A DNA stretch of 64,000 nucleotides from Pedobacter cryotolerans. GTDB lineage: Bacteria; Bacteroidota; Bacteroidia; Sphingobacteriales; Sphingobacteriaceae. The notes below the pieces were generated by a model, which was given only the letters and a program-made list of their open reading frames with translations, was not told where the DNA came from and ran no database searches. The DNA is taken from positions 62,001 to 126,000 of the forward strand of contig NZ_SWBO01000010.1 in NCBI RefSeq assembly GCF_005116475.1, read 5' to 3'. How positions within the stretch are numbered: the first letter of the stretch is position 1; every line of letters starts with the position of its first letter. The translations under genes were made by a program, and so were the position numbers. Shown here one piece after another: positions 49,226-58,585 of this stretch.

Positions 49226-50770
49226 TTAATAACCAGGATTTTGCGTTAAAACGCCTTTACTCAAATCAATTTGTTGCTGAGGAATAGGCAAAAGATTATC
49301 ACGAGAAGCAATAAAATTCGTTTTACCTGCATCTTGCATTACTTGTTGAGAAATTCCCCATCTTACAATATCAAAGAAACGCTCGTGTTCCATAGCTAAT
49401 TCTACTCTTCTTTCTTGACGGATTGCGGTACGCAAAACAGCTTGATCTGTTGTAGTTAAATTTGGTAGAGTACCACCTGGTGCGCCAATTCTGGCTCTAG
49501 CTCTTACGCTATTTACAGCAGCTAGTGCATTAGCAATGTTTGCAGCACCTCCAACTTCATTTGCAGCCTCGGCATACATTAATACTACATCCGCATAACG
49601 AAGAATTCTCACATTCATCCACCAACTTCCACGAGTATTATACCTAGCTATAAATGAAGGATTTGCTAATACTTTATGGTTGTATTTAGGGTTTGGAACT
49701 TCTGTAGGAAATAAAGGAGCAGTTTGTCCGTAATAAGTTTGGCGTGGAGCGCCAGCTTGACTTGAATATAAAATTGTTCTGTTTTTTCGTGGATCATTAG
49801 CCTCGTAAGCAGCTTCTAACTGAGCACTTGGCATATTCCAACCCCAACCTCTATTCCATTCTACTGTATTGCCACGAGTACCTTGGATATTGGCATACTG
49901 AATACCGTTTGCAGTTGGAACTTGGGCACTAGCCGTACCTTGAATTTCGAATACAGATTCTTTACTATTCTCGCCTGCTTCTGTAAAAATTACGCCATAA
50001 TTTACAGATAAATCATATTGACTAGATGTCATTACCATATTGGCTGTTGCCATTGCCATTGCCCATTTTTGTTGGTACAAATAAACTTTTGCTAACATAC
50101 CATTTGCGGCACCTTTTGTAGATCTACCTGAATATTTGCTTTCCCAATTCAATGGTAAATTTGCTGCAGCAAATTTCAAGTCTTCTTCTATAAATGCATA
50201 GATTTCTGACGCGGAACTTTGTGGTACATTTGCTGTGGCAGCTAATGGTTTATCAATTTTAGGCACTCTACCATAAGCTCTTACTAAAAAGAAATAAGAA
50301 TAAGCACGCAAGAATCTAGCTTCTGCTTCTGCTTGTAGTTTAGCCTCTGGTGTGGCAACAATAGCTGTGTTGTTTTGAACTTGATCGATAATATCATTGC
50401 ATCTCACAATCATTACAAAATATTCTGTCCATAAGGTGTTCACTCTGCCATTGCTTAAAACAGGGAAATTATCCATTGCAATTACATCAGCACCGCCATC
50501 TGTAGGTGTGCTACCTTTGTCTGCATCATCACTACGAATGCTCGAAGCCACCATAAAACCATCTGAAACAAAATTGTAAGCTCTTAATGCATCATATGCA
50601 GAGAATAAAAATGTATCATAAGGTGTTCCGCCTTGAGGGTAAGGATAGTTTTCTGTAGTGTAAACTCCTTGACGCTCAGTATCTAAAAAGCTTTTGCAGC
50701 CAGAATTGATAGAAATTAAACTGGCGGCAGTAATTGCCATACAGATATTTCTTTTATTAAATATTTTCAT
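49226..50770 (-). CDS. SusD/RagB-family outer membrane lipoprotein
   Basis: A 514-residue lipoprotein (Cys25 in INSGCKSFLDTERQG) with the SusD TPR-like fold: RFLRAYSYFFLVRAYGRVPK, AKVYLYQQKWAMAMATANMV, ILRYADVVLMYAEAANEVGG and RQERRVELAMEHERFFDIVR W. It forms the lid that captures glycan for the SusC channel at the cell surface. It follows susC with a 27-base gap. Confidence 0.96.
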   Translation of the reverse strand: MKIFNKRNICMAITAASLISINSGCKSFLDTERQGVYTTENYPYPQGGTPYDTFLFSAYDALRAYNFVSDGFMVASSIRSDDADKGSTPTDGGADVIAMDNFPVLSNGRVNTLWTEYFVMIVRCNDIIDQVQNNTAIVATPEAKLQAEAEARFLRAYSYFFLVRAYGRVPKIDKPLAATANVPQSSASEIYAFIEEDLKFAAANLPLNWESKYSGRSTKGAANGMLAKVYLYQQKWAMAMATANMVMTSSQYDLSVNYGVIFTEAGENSKESVFEIQGTASAQVPTANGIQYANIQGTRGNTVEWNRGWGWNMPSAQLEAAYEANDPRKNRTILYSSQAGAPRQTYYGQTAPLFPTEVPNPKYNHKVLANPSFIARYNTRGSWWMNVRILRYADVVLMYAEAANEVGGAANIANALAAVNSVRARARIGAPGGTLPNLTTTDQAVLRTAIRQERRVELAMEHERFFDIVRWGISQQVMQDAGKTNFIASRDNLLPIPQQQIDLSKGVLTQNPGY

Positions 50771-50797
50771 CTTATTAAATATTAAATGTTTTTAAAA

Positions 50798-53700
50798 TTA
50801 AAAAGTAACGTTTAACCCGAATGAGTAAACTGCTGGTATAGGATAAACACCATTATCTGCACCACCACCTAAAATACTTCCAATTTGTGCCTCAGGAGTG
50901 TAACCAGTTGCTTGGCTCCATGTTTGGATATTCTGACCACTTAAATACAATCTTAATTTTTGTATACCTGCTTTTGCCAGCATATTTGCGCCAAAAGTGT
51001 AACCTAATTGTACGGTACGTAACCTAAAATAATCACCAGGCTCTAAATAATGTGAACTGAATAGGTAATTGTTTCCTCGCGTATTATCTAAAATTGGTTC
51101 AACATTTGAAGTTCCTGGGGCAGTCCATGCGTTTAATCTGTTGGCTTCATAATTTAATGTAGCGAAATTTTGCGTTCTACGTTGGGTATAAATTTGGTTC
51201 CCAGCTACACCTTGTCCTTCGATCAAAGCATCAAATCCTTTATAACCTAAAGACAAACTCATGCCATAGCTATAAGGAGGGAATGGAGTACCTAAATAAG
51301 TCCTATCCAAAGGAGAGATTATTCCGTCACCATTGGTGTCTTCATAAGAAATATCTCCAGGTAATGAATTGCTAAATTTCGGTGTCTTATCTAAATCTGC
51401 TGTAGATTGATAAATACCTGTTTGTCTGTAGCCATAGAAATAGCCGATTGATTGACCGGTATTGGTTAAATTTACACCACCATTTCCGATAATTTGGAAA
51501 TCAATTGTATTGCCAATTGATATTACACGATTTTTATTGTAGCTAAAATTTCCAGAAACATTAAAGGTTAAATCTTTCCCAATTTTATCCGTCCAGCCCA
51601 TACTCACCTCAATACCTTTATTGTTTACTTCACCTAAGTTGGTAAAAAATGCAGGTTGACCAGCTTGTATAGGGTAACTAGTTAATAATCCATCAGTTTT
51701 TTTTGTGTATAAGTTTATTTCTGCATTATATCGACTGTCAAATGCACGAATATCAAGACCAACATCAACACCTTGAATAATTTCAAAGCGTAAATTTGGA
51801 TCTGGAAAAAATTCAGGGCCTACTGCTGTAAAAATGTTCTCTCCAAAAATAGCATCTCTACCATTTGCAAGTAAAACTTGGTATCGATTGTCAGCAACGC
51901 CATTCGAATTTCCTAATCTTCCGAATGAAGCACGAAGTTTCAAGAAGTTAATTGCTTTAATGTTGTCTTTAAAGAAATCTTCTTCACTTGCAACCCAACC
52001 TAAACCAACACTACCAAAAGTACCCCATCTATTTTGAGGTGCAAATCTCGAACTACCATCTCTACGGATAGTTCCGTTGAATAAATACCTGTCTTTGTAG
52101 GTATAACTTAATCTACCAAAAACACCAGCATTGGTTTGTTCATTACCGCCCCCTCCATTGGTTAAAATATTGTTAGCATTAATTACGCCCAAATACCATA
52201 AATCTGGATTATCTGGTACAACTAAAGTACTATCTGTGCGAGAGCCACTAATGTTTGAACCAGCAAAACGCAATGATGTAAAACCAACCATTGCAGTAAC
52301 TCTATGGTCATTTGCTATTGTTTTTTCATATGTAACAGTGTGGTCTTGCTGATATCTGTGTGACTCTGATTGACCTTGACTCACCGTAGAACGGAATTGG
52401 TTATCTATGACAGTAGTTGTTGGACCACCATTTTCTCCTACGTTAATAAACGAGAAAGGAGGTCTTGTAAATCCTCTACTGTAATCATAACCATATCGAG
52501 CATAGAATGTAGATCTAGCAGTAAAGTTTTTCAAGAATTTTAATTCTGCAAATACACTTCCATTAAAGCTCAGTCCTTTATTAATTGAGTTGTTTCTATT
52601 TCTTTCCATTGGAGCAATTGGATTACCTACCTGTGCTCTTTGAAAAGATGGCATTGCATAATAGGTATATGCATCTGTTTGAACAGGTACAATTGGTGCA
52701 GCCCAAATCGCATTGTTTAAACCAGCTGTAGCGCCTTGATTGATGTCATGAAAACCTGTAATATCTGCGCCAACTTTAAATTTGTCAGTAACTCTTATCT
52801 CTTCACTTAACCTTAAAATAAACTTCTGATATTGGTTATATTTTAAAACACCCTCTTGGTTATTATATGCCAAGTTTATTAAAGTAGATGTTTTTTCACC
52901 AGTATTTGAGAAGGTTAAACTATTGGTATTGATGATAGCGGTTTGCAAAATTAGATCTTGCCAATCTGTATTACCATTGTAATTGCTAAAATCAAATGGA
53001 GCAGCACCGATATTTGCCAACTGAGTTGAATAAAGTTTCTTAAACCCTTCTGCATCAGTCACGTCGATCCTGTCAATTACTTTTTGGATACCAACATTAC
53101 TAGTGAAGTTGATACGCGTTTGGCCTTTAGCGGCCCTCTTTGTTGTAATTGCAATTACACCATTGGCACCTCTTAAACCATAAATTGCAGATGATGATGC
53201 ATCTCTTAATAAATCAATAGATTCAATGTCTGCTGGGTTTAAATAATCAATGTTGTCTTGAATAAATCCATCTACAACATATAAAGGTGTAGCGTTATTT
53301 GTACTTGCTATACCACGAATACGAATAACTGGTTGTGAGCCAGCACCGCCTGAGTTGACAACTGTTAAACCTGCAACTTTACCTTGCAATGAAGCCAATG
53401 GGCTTACTGCCGGCATTTTTGCAAGATCTTCTCCGCTAACGCTAGATATAGCGCCAGTAACGTCTTTTCGCTTTTGCGTACCATAACCTACTACCACCAC
53501 CTGCTCTAAATCTTGAGTTGATGTAGCCATTGAAACATTAATAGTTGTTTGGTTTTTAACTTCAATTTCTCTTGCCGAGAAACCTATTGAAGAGAAAACT
53601 AAAATTGAATTTGCTGGGACACTTAACGAGTAATCCCCGTCAGGATTTGTTACCGTAGCATTCGTTGTTCCTTTTACTGTAACACCAACACCAGGGATAG

Positions 53701-53815
53701 GTAGCTTGCCATCGGTTACCTTACCCTTAACTGTAACATTTTGGGCATAGGCAACGTTTAATAAAAGCAAACAAAGTGTGGTTAGAACAGAAAATTTTGT
53801 AAAGATTTTTTTCAT
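50798..53815 (-). CDS. SusC/RagA-family TonB-linked outer membrane protein
   Basis: A 1005-residue TonB-dependent glycan importer. Signal peptide, then a CarboxypepD_reg-like domain (VTVKGKVTDGKLPIPGVGVT, about 27-110), the SusC linker QVVVVGYGTQKRKDVTGAIS, the plug (LQGKVAGLTVV, IRIRGIASTNNATPLYVVDG, LLRDASSSAIYGLRGANGVI) and a long barrel with FGRLGNSNGVADNR and a final strand ending SFGLNVTF. First gene of the glucan locus; the 250 bases before it hold the probable control region. Likely cargo is beta-1,2-glucan oligosaccharide (inferred from the hydrolases). Confidence 0.97.
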   Translation of the reverse strand: MKKIFTKFSVLTTLCLLLLNVAYAQNVTVKGKVTDGKLPIPGVGVTVKGTTNATVTNPDGDYSLSVPANSILVFSSIGFSAREIEVKNQTTINVSMATSTQDLEQVVVVGYGTQKRKDVTGAISSVSGEDLAKMPAVSPLASLQGKVAGLTVVNSGGAGSQPVIRIRGIASTNNATPLYVVDGFIQDNIDYLNPADIESIDLLRDASSSAIYGLRGANGVIAITTKRAAKGQTRINFTSNVGIQKVIDRIDVTDAEGFKKLYSTQLANIGAAPFDFSNYNGNTDWQDLILQTAIINTNSLTFSNTGEKTSTLINLAYNNQEGVLKYNQYQKFILRLSEEIRVTDKFKVGADITGFHDINQGATAGLNNAIWAAPIVPVQTDAYTYYAMPSFQRAQVGNPIAPMERNRNNSINKGLSFNGSVFAELKFLKNFTARSTFYARYGYDYSRGFTRPPFSFINVGENGGPTTTVIDNQFRSTVSQGQSESHRYQQDHTVTYEKTIANDHRVTAMVGFTSLRFAGSNISGSRTDSTLVVPDNPDLWYLGVINANNILTNGGGGNEQTNAGVFGRLSYTYKDRYLFNGTIRRDGSSRFAPQNRWGTFGSVGLGWVASEEDFFKDNIKAINFLKLRASFGRLGNSNGVADNRYQVLLANGRDAIFGENIFTAVGPEFFPDPNLRFEIIQGVDVGLDIRAFDSRYNAEINLYTKKTDGLLTSYPIQAGQPAFFTNLGEVNNKGIEVSMGWTDKIGKDLTFNVSGNFSYNKNRVISIGNTIDFQIIGNGGVNLTNTGQSIGYFYGYRQTGIYQSTADLDKTPKFSNSLPGDISYEDTNGDGIISPLDRTYLGTPFPPYSYGMSLSLGYKGFDALIEGQGVAGNQIYTQRRTQNFATLNYEANRLNAWTAPGTSNVEPILDNTRGNNYLFSSHYLEPGDYFRLRTVQLGYTFGANMLAKAGIQKLRLYLSGQNIQTWSQATGYTPEAQIGSILGGGADNGVYPIPAVYSFGLNVTF

Positions 53816-54068
53816 ACTGTTTACATTTGTTTTTAATTGATTAATCTAATTTTCTGTTTTATGTTGGCTTATGCAAACGTTACCACCTCTACATTAATAC
53901 ATCAACATACTTTTGTGTACTATCTCAAAGTGGTATACTGATTTGATTTTTGGGCTAAAAACGATGTTTTTATGTTGTTAACAAGAATATTACAACTACT
54001 ACAAGTTGAATTGTACTACAACATTTTGATGTGAGATAAATATGGCTTTGTGTGGTAATGATGTAGTA
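53816..54068 (-). promoter_or_regulatory. Control region between the sensor-regulator and susC
   Basis: No gene. The octamer TACTACAA occurs at 53997-54004 and 54014-54021, 17 bases apart, with another TACAAC at 53991. TACCAC (53881) and GTGGTA (53930) form an inverted pair. These are candidates for binding of the adjacent regulator. A clear -7 box was not found; the closest is TAACGTTTG on the minus strand near 53876-53884. Confidence 0.4.
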
Positions 54069-56969
54069 TTAAAGTTCCATTAAAAACTCAGTTAAGTTTT
54101 TATCGTGAGGTACTTCTAACTTTTTACGCAAACGATAGCGTCTAATTTCTACACCCCTGAGAGAGATATTTAGTAGAGACGCCATTTCTTTACTGCTCAT
54201 GTTCATGTGTAAATAGGCACAAAGTTTTAAGTCGTTTGGAACCAGATCTGGGTGATTTGCTTTTAGCTTTTTGAAGAAACTTTCATGAGCTTCATTGAAA
54301 CTGTTCTCAAATAAATTCCAATCTCGCTCATCATTCATTCCATCATCTATTACCTTTTGGATTTTTCTTAATTGGTCTTCAGATAGCTTCTTTCCATTCT
54401 CATCTTTTAACTTGTTCATCTCCTCACTTAACTTTTGAAGCAATTCGTTTTTATATACCAAACTCATTGCAGAATTAGCCAATTCTCTGTTTTTGCCGGC
54501 TAGTTCAGCTTGTAGTTTTTCGGTTTGTATTTTGATGATTTGTTTTTCAGTAGCCTCTGCTTCTTTTTTAAGAAATTCTTCTTTTTCTGTTTGAAGTTTG
54601 TCGGTAATCTTTTGCTGATCTTTCATCAGCTTTGCTTCGTAAATACGCTTTCCTGCGTAAAGAGCAATAATGCCAATAATTACATAAAATGAAATAGCCC
54701 AATTACTACCATACCATGGAGGTAAAATCTTAAATTCTAATACTGTTATTTCGCTGATGATATTTTCATTTAGCTTGGCTCTAACTTTAAATCTGTAAGT
54801 ACCCTTAGTAAGGTTAGTGAAATCTTTTTGCGTTGCCGAGCTCCAATCAGACCATTGGTTTGAATATCCTTCTAGGTAAAACTGGTATTTAACTTTTGCT
54901 TGTCGATAGTAGGGTAGTGCAAAAGAAATCCTAATGTTATTTCTACTAAATGGTATTTCAATTAAATCTTGTAAGCTCCCGTTTTCAGATAAAGTGCTGT
55001 ATTTGTCGGTAATATCCTCTACTTTTCTAATTAATACCGAGGGAAGTTTTGGATTTTGGCTTTGGTTATTTGATGTTGTGCTATTGTAAATCACAAAACC
55101 ATCATCAACGCTAATTAAATAAATCTTATTACTTATCTGACTAATGTTCTCATAGTATTGAACCATTCTGCCATCTAATATGCTAAAACGATTCGAGTCG
55201 ATTTCAATCTTCCCGGGTTCGGTTAAATGCACTAAGCTCATTTTACCATGGTTAATGAACCAGTATTTTTTAAAACCAGCGCTGATGATTTTATTTGATG
55301 TAGAAAAGCTCCCTAGTTTTTTGTTAAGCACATCGTATTTACTAAAGCGGTTGCTGATGTCATCGTACACTAAAAAACCATTATCTGATGAGAAAATAAG
55401 CTTATTCTCTACATTAAACATGTTGATGTTAAAACTGCTAGGTAAACCGTTTTTCTCATTGTAAAACTGTATGTTTTTGGCAGATTTTAAGTCGGAGCTT
55501 AAGGTTAATTTATATAATCCTTTATAAGCATGACTAACCCAAATATCGCCTTTATTGTCTTGCTCTACATACCTAGATGGTTCACCAAAACCTGAAATTT
55601 TATGACTAAATGCCCAGTTTCCAGCAGCATCTTTCTTAAATAAAACTAAGCCAGTATACGTTCCCTGAATAAGATAATTTGGGTTAGAATTGAGTTTTTT
55701 AATTGTCCATCCTCCGTTAATGGAAGAGGTTTTTTGCATTTGATCTCCGTTTATAATGAAGGAGCCATCGTTATGCCCACAAATAAGCTGGTTATCTATT
55801 AAGCTTAAATCCCAAACTTGGCCTTGTGAGTTTTGGATTAACCTAAAATCGAAATTGCTATTTAAGTTGCCATTTTCTGGTAACCACGGACTTACAAACA
55901 AACCTTGATTAGTGCCTAAATAAATCTTGTTTTTTACAATTAAGCTGGAGTAAACGGTTCCGAATTGGCCAGTTTTATCAAAATAAAAATACAGCGGCGA
56001 ATTAAGTTCGATTCTATCAATTCCATTATCTAAACCTGCCCAAAGATTTTGTTCATTGTCTGCATATAAACTGAGTATAGTATTGTTCTGTAAACCGCTT
56101 GATTTATTGATCCTTTGAACAATTTTACCGTTTTCATCAATGATAATTAAACCGTTTAAGATGGTTCCGTAAGCATAATATTTGTTGAGTAGTTTAACTC
56201 CATTGTTGAGTTGAAATGTTTTTAGAAAAGAATTAGCATCACTTGCAAAAGGAATAAATGTTACTCCATCATAAACGAAAAGCCCATTTTTACTAGTGCC
56301 AATAATATAGCCGCCATTTTTGTAGGGTAAGATAGATAACACCCCTGTTGTACCAATGATTTCACTGTTAGGTAACGCAACTAATTTGTTGTTTTTTAGT
56401 TCAAAAAGTCCTTTGCCTAAAATTTGAGCAAATATTTTATTGCCAACAGCGTGTGTAAAAAGAAATGTTCCGGGGCCTTTTACTACACTTACTTTTTGGT
56501 TTTCGTAAACATAAATGGTAGAAAATGTCTGAAAAATAACTTTCTTGCCTACGATATATATTTTCCAAACTTCATCGGTAATTTTATTTGGTTTTGGGAT
56601 GAGATTGATTAATGATTTATAAGTCAGGTGCTTATTTTGGTAACTCCAATAACCAAATTCACCGAAGCTACCTGTATAAATTAATCCATTTTCAGTCGCT
56701 ACGGCTCTTACAATTTGTCGATTTGGCATTTTATACTGTTGCCAATATTTACCGTCAAAGGTTAATAATCCTTCAGCATTGCCAAAATACATTACGCCAT
56801 TTTTATCTTTTGCAATAGACCAGTTTTGATTTCCCGATAGGTAAGAAGATTTTGGATAATTCTGCACATAAGGAACTCCTATGCTTTGAATATCATCGGC
56901 AAAAAGTTTTCCTGAAAAAAGTAAAAGAGCGAAAAGAAGGTGAAAATATTTAAAGGATTTGTTTTTCAT
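54069..56969 (-). CDS. Membrane one-component regulator: beta-propeller, Y_Y_Y, LuxR-type HTH
   Basis: A 966-residue protein: signal peptide (to about 24); two-component-regulator propeller repeats over about 30-650 (WSIAKDKNGVMYFGNAEGLL, ILSLYADNEQNLWAGLDNGI); a Y_Y_Y domain (VKYQFYLEGYSNQWSDWSSA); one membrane helix (WAISFYVIIGIIALYAGKRI); a coiled coil of about 80 residues; and a C-terminal LuxR-like HTH (LKLCAYLHMNMSSKEMASLL NISLRGVEIRRYRLRKKL). No kinase or receiver domain is present, so the periplasmic sensor must act on the DNA-binding end directly. It probably controls the adjacent susC locus in response to a glucan oligosaccharide. Confidence 0.92.
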   Translation of the reverse strand: MKNKSFKYFHLLFALLLFSGKLFADDIQSIGVPYVQNYPKSSYLSGNQNWSIAKDKNGVMYFGNAEGLLTFDGKYWQQYKMPNRQIVRAVATENGLIYTGSFGEFGYWSYQNKHLTYKSLINLIPKPNKITDEVWKIYIVGKKVIFQTFSTIYVYENQKVSVVKGPGTFLFTHAVGNKIFAQILGKGLFELKNNKLVALPNSEIIGTTGVLSILPYKNGGYIIGTSKNGLFVYDGVTFIPFASDANSFLKTFQLNNGVKLLNKYYAYGTILNGLIIIDENGKIVQRINKSSGLQNNTILSLYADNEQNLWAGLDNGIDRIELNSPLYFYFDKTGQFGTVYSSLIVKNKIYLGTNQGLFVSPWLPENGNLNSNFDFRLIQNSQGQVWDLSLIDNQLICGHNDGSFIINGDQMQKTSSINGGWTIKKLNSNPNYLIQGTYTGLVLFKKDAAGNWAFSHKISGFGEPSRYVEQDNKGDIWVSHAYKGLYKLTLSSDLKSAKNIQFYNEKNGLPSSFNINMFNVENKLIFSSDNGFLVYDDISNRFSKYDVLNKKLGSFSTSNKIISAGFKKYWFINHGKMSLVHLTEPGKIEIDSNRFSILDGRMVQYYENISQISNKIYLISVDDGFVIYNSTTSNNQSQNPKLPSVLIRKVEDITDKYSTLSENGSLQDLIEIPFSRNNIRISFALPYYRQAKVKYQFYLEGYSNQWSDWSSATQKDFTNLTKGTYRFKVRAKLNENIISEITVLEFKILPPWYGSNWAISFYVIIGIIALYAGKRIYEAKLMKDQQKITDKLQTEKEEFLKKEAEATEKQIIKIQTEKLQAELAGKNRELANSAMSLVYKNELLQKLSEEMNKLKDENGKKLSEDQLRKIQKVIDDGMNDERDWNLFENSFNEAHESFFKKLKANHPDLVPNDLKLCAYLHMNMSSKEMASLLNISLRGVEIRRYRLRKKLEVPHDKNLTEFLMEL

Positions 56970-56983
56970 TTATAGCAAGCAGG

Positions 56984-57053
56984 TTGATAGATGATGGTTG
57001 ATAGCTAATAGTTGATGGTTTATAGATAATAGCTGATGGATAATGGTGGATAG
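56984..57053. repeat. Ten-unit degenerate array, 7 bp period
   Basis: In register: TTGATAG, ATGATGG, TTGATAG, CTAATAG, TTGATGG, TTTATAG, ATAATAG, CTGATGG, ATAATGG, TGGATAG. It starts 14 bases before the start codon of the sensor-regulator gene. Unit type is the same as at 34871. Confidence 0.85.
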
Positions 57054-57134
57054 TAGAAAATTTAAAGTTAGTAAAATGAAGATTATTTGTGCGAGTATTT
57101 TTAGCTAAATTAACTGCGAATATATCTTACCATT

Positions 57135-57488
57135 ATGGCATTTAAATTTGAAGAACTAAAAGTTTGGCAAATTTCGTTGTTATTAAGTGACGAAATTGAT
57201 GCGGCTACTAAATACTTTCCAAAAACTGAGCTATTTAGTTTGACTACTCAAATTAAAAAAGCTGCTGATTCTGTTAATTTAAATATCGCTGAAGGTTGCA
57301 TGGGACAATCCAAAGCGGAGTTTTCTAGGTTTTTAACCTATTCTGTTAGATCGGGACTAGAAGTTGTCAGTTGTTTGTTCATGGCTCGCAATAGAAATTA
57401 TATGCCTATCGAAAGGTTTAACTATTTTTATAACGAGTACGAACAACTGTGTAAGATGATTAATGCTCTAAAGAATTCCCTGAAATAA
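57135..57488 (+). CDS. Four-helix bundle protein (23S rRNA IVP / S23 type)
   Basis: A 117-residue helical protein with the family pattern FEELKVWQISLLLSDEID at the start, FSLTTQIKKAADSVNLNIAE G (the conserved q.rraa.Si..NiaEG), then FSRFLTYSVRSGLEVVSCLF and a last helix. Family members are found in rRNA intervening sequences or as free genes; here it is a free gene with no rRNA nearby. Function is unknown. It is flanked on both sides by 7 bp arrays. Confidence 0.9.
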   Translation: MAFKFEELKVWQISLLLSDEIDAATKYFPKTELFSLTTQIKKAADSVNLNIAEGCMGQSKAEFSRFLTYSVRSGLEVVSCLFMARNRNYMPIERFNYFYNEYEQLCKMINALKNSLK

Positions 57489-57511
57489 ATTCAAGAGCAC
57501 CGCGACCGCCC

Positions 57512-57539
57512 ATCAACTATTAACTATTAACCTTTCATA
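57512..57539. repeat. Short 7 bp array running into the trhO C-terminus
   Basis: ATCAACT, ATTAACT, ATTAACC, TTTCATA in register. The array crosses the trhO stop codon (57527-57529) and includes its final codons. Confidence 0.6.
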
Positions 57540-58459
57540 ACCACAGGCTGAGGCACTTTTACATAATATCCAGTACCATCGTAAGGGCGTTTACGTGGGT
57601 GTGTAGTACAGGCAACCGAACAACATCCTTGTAATTCGTCGCCACAGTTATCACATTGTGTAATGTGTTCATTGCACTCCGGATTAGCACAGTTGATCAT
57701 TTTTGGTGTTGTTGTACCACAGTTGTAGCAAACAGAAACAATTGTTGGATTTACAGAATTTACATCAACTGCAATTCTGTTGTCAAATACATAACATTTG
57801 CCTTCAAAATCTTTACCGCCAGCTTCTTTACCATATTTAATAATGCCGCCATGCAATTGGTAAACATCTGTAAAGCCATGGTGTAAAAGCAAAGCTGATG
57901 CCTTTTCGCATTTAATACCGCCAGTACAATAGGTCATTATTTTTTTGTCTTTGTACTGTGCCAAGGCATTTATCTGATCAGGAAAATCTCTAAAGTTATC
58001 GATATCTAAGGTTACTGCATTTTTAAACTTCCCTAAATTGTGTTCGTAATTAGAGCGAACATCTAGCACTACAACATCATCGCGATCTAGCATTTCGCTA
58101 AATTCTTTTGGCTCTAAATATTTTCCTGTTTCTTTATTTGGGTCGATGATAGTTGTATCTCTTAATCCAGAATGCACGATTTCTTCCTTGTAGCGACAAT
58201 GCATCTTGATAAAAGATGGCTCAGGAACTTCATCAATTTTAAATTCAGTTTTTGCGAAACGTTCATCGGCATGTATAGCTTGCATGTAAACTTCACAAGC
58301 TTCTTTGGTGCCAGAAACAGTTCCGTTTAAACCTTCTTCGGCAACTATAATTCTGCCTACCAAGCCTAAAGATTTACAAAAATTTAAGTGATCTGCTGCA
58401 AACTGTTCAGCATTTGCTATAGGAGCATAGCAATAATAGAGTAAAGTATTGTACATCAT
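57527..58459 (-). CDS. trhO: tRNA uridine(34) hydroxylase, rhodanese family
   Basis: A 310-residue YceA/TrhO protein: N-terminal UPF0176 domain (GRIIVAEEGLNGTVSGTKEA), central linker (FIKMHCRYKEEIVHSGLRD), rhodanese domain with VVVLDVRSNYEHNLGKFKNA and the active-site loop MTYCTGGIKCEKASALLLHH (Cys about 178). The C-terminal part is cysteine-rich (CYNCGTT, CANPECNEHITQCDNCGDEL, CCSVACTTHP) and probably binds zinc. It hydroxylates U34 of some tRNAs using oxygen. Single gene with its own -7 box. Confidence 0.94.
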   Translation of the reverse strand: MMYNTLLYYCYAPIANAEQFAADHLNFCKSLGLVGRIIVAEEGLNGTVSGTKEACEVYMQAIHADERFAKTEFKIDEVPEPSFIKMHCRYKEEIVHSGLRDTTIIDPNKETGKYLEPKEFSEMLDRDDVVVLDVRSNYEHNLGKFKNAVTLDIDNFRDFPDQINALAQYKDKKIMTYCTGGIKCEKASALLLHHGFTDVYQLHGGIIKYGKEAGGKDFEGKCYVFDNRIAVDVNSVNPTIVSVCYNCGTTTPKMINCANPECNEHITQCDNCGDELQGCCSVACTTHPRKRPYDGTGYYVKVPQPVVMKG

Positions 58460-58496
58460 AATTTATTGATACCGCTGCAAACGGCGTTTAACGATG

Positions 58497-58504
58497 CAAA
58501 GATA
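58497..58504 (-). promoter_or_regulatory. trhO promoter, -7 box
   Basis: TATCTTTG on the minus strand, the same word as at pdxJ and the bacilliredoxin gene. The start codon lies 37 bases downstream. The rest of 58505-58552 is purine-rich with weak 7 bp periodicity. Confidence 0.6.
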
Positions 58505-58552
58505 GAAAAAAAGGTTGAGGGATAAAAGGTAGAAGGTTTTTGGATTTTCAAC

Positions 58553-58585
58553 TCCCTCCTTTTTGAGGAGGTTTGGGGGGATTTA
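58553..58585. repeat. Palindromic element overlapping the DUF5686 stop codon
   Basis: TCCCTCCTTTTTGAGGAGG followed by TTTGGGGGGATTTA: hairpin CCTCC/GGAGG plus a G-rich tail. The TAA stop of the DUF5686 gene (58583-58585) forms its end, as in the copy at the GMC stop. Confidence 0.65.

Noticed and set aside
56984-57053. CRISPR or minisatellite interpretation of the heptamer arrays
   Set aside because: Units are too short and degenerate for CRISPR. Simple minisatellites would show more identical neighbouring copies.
57135-57488. Remnant of an rRNA intervening sequence
   Set aside because: The protein is of the S23/IVP type, but no rRNA sequence is present on either side; it is a free-standing gene.
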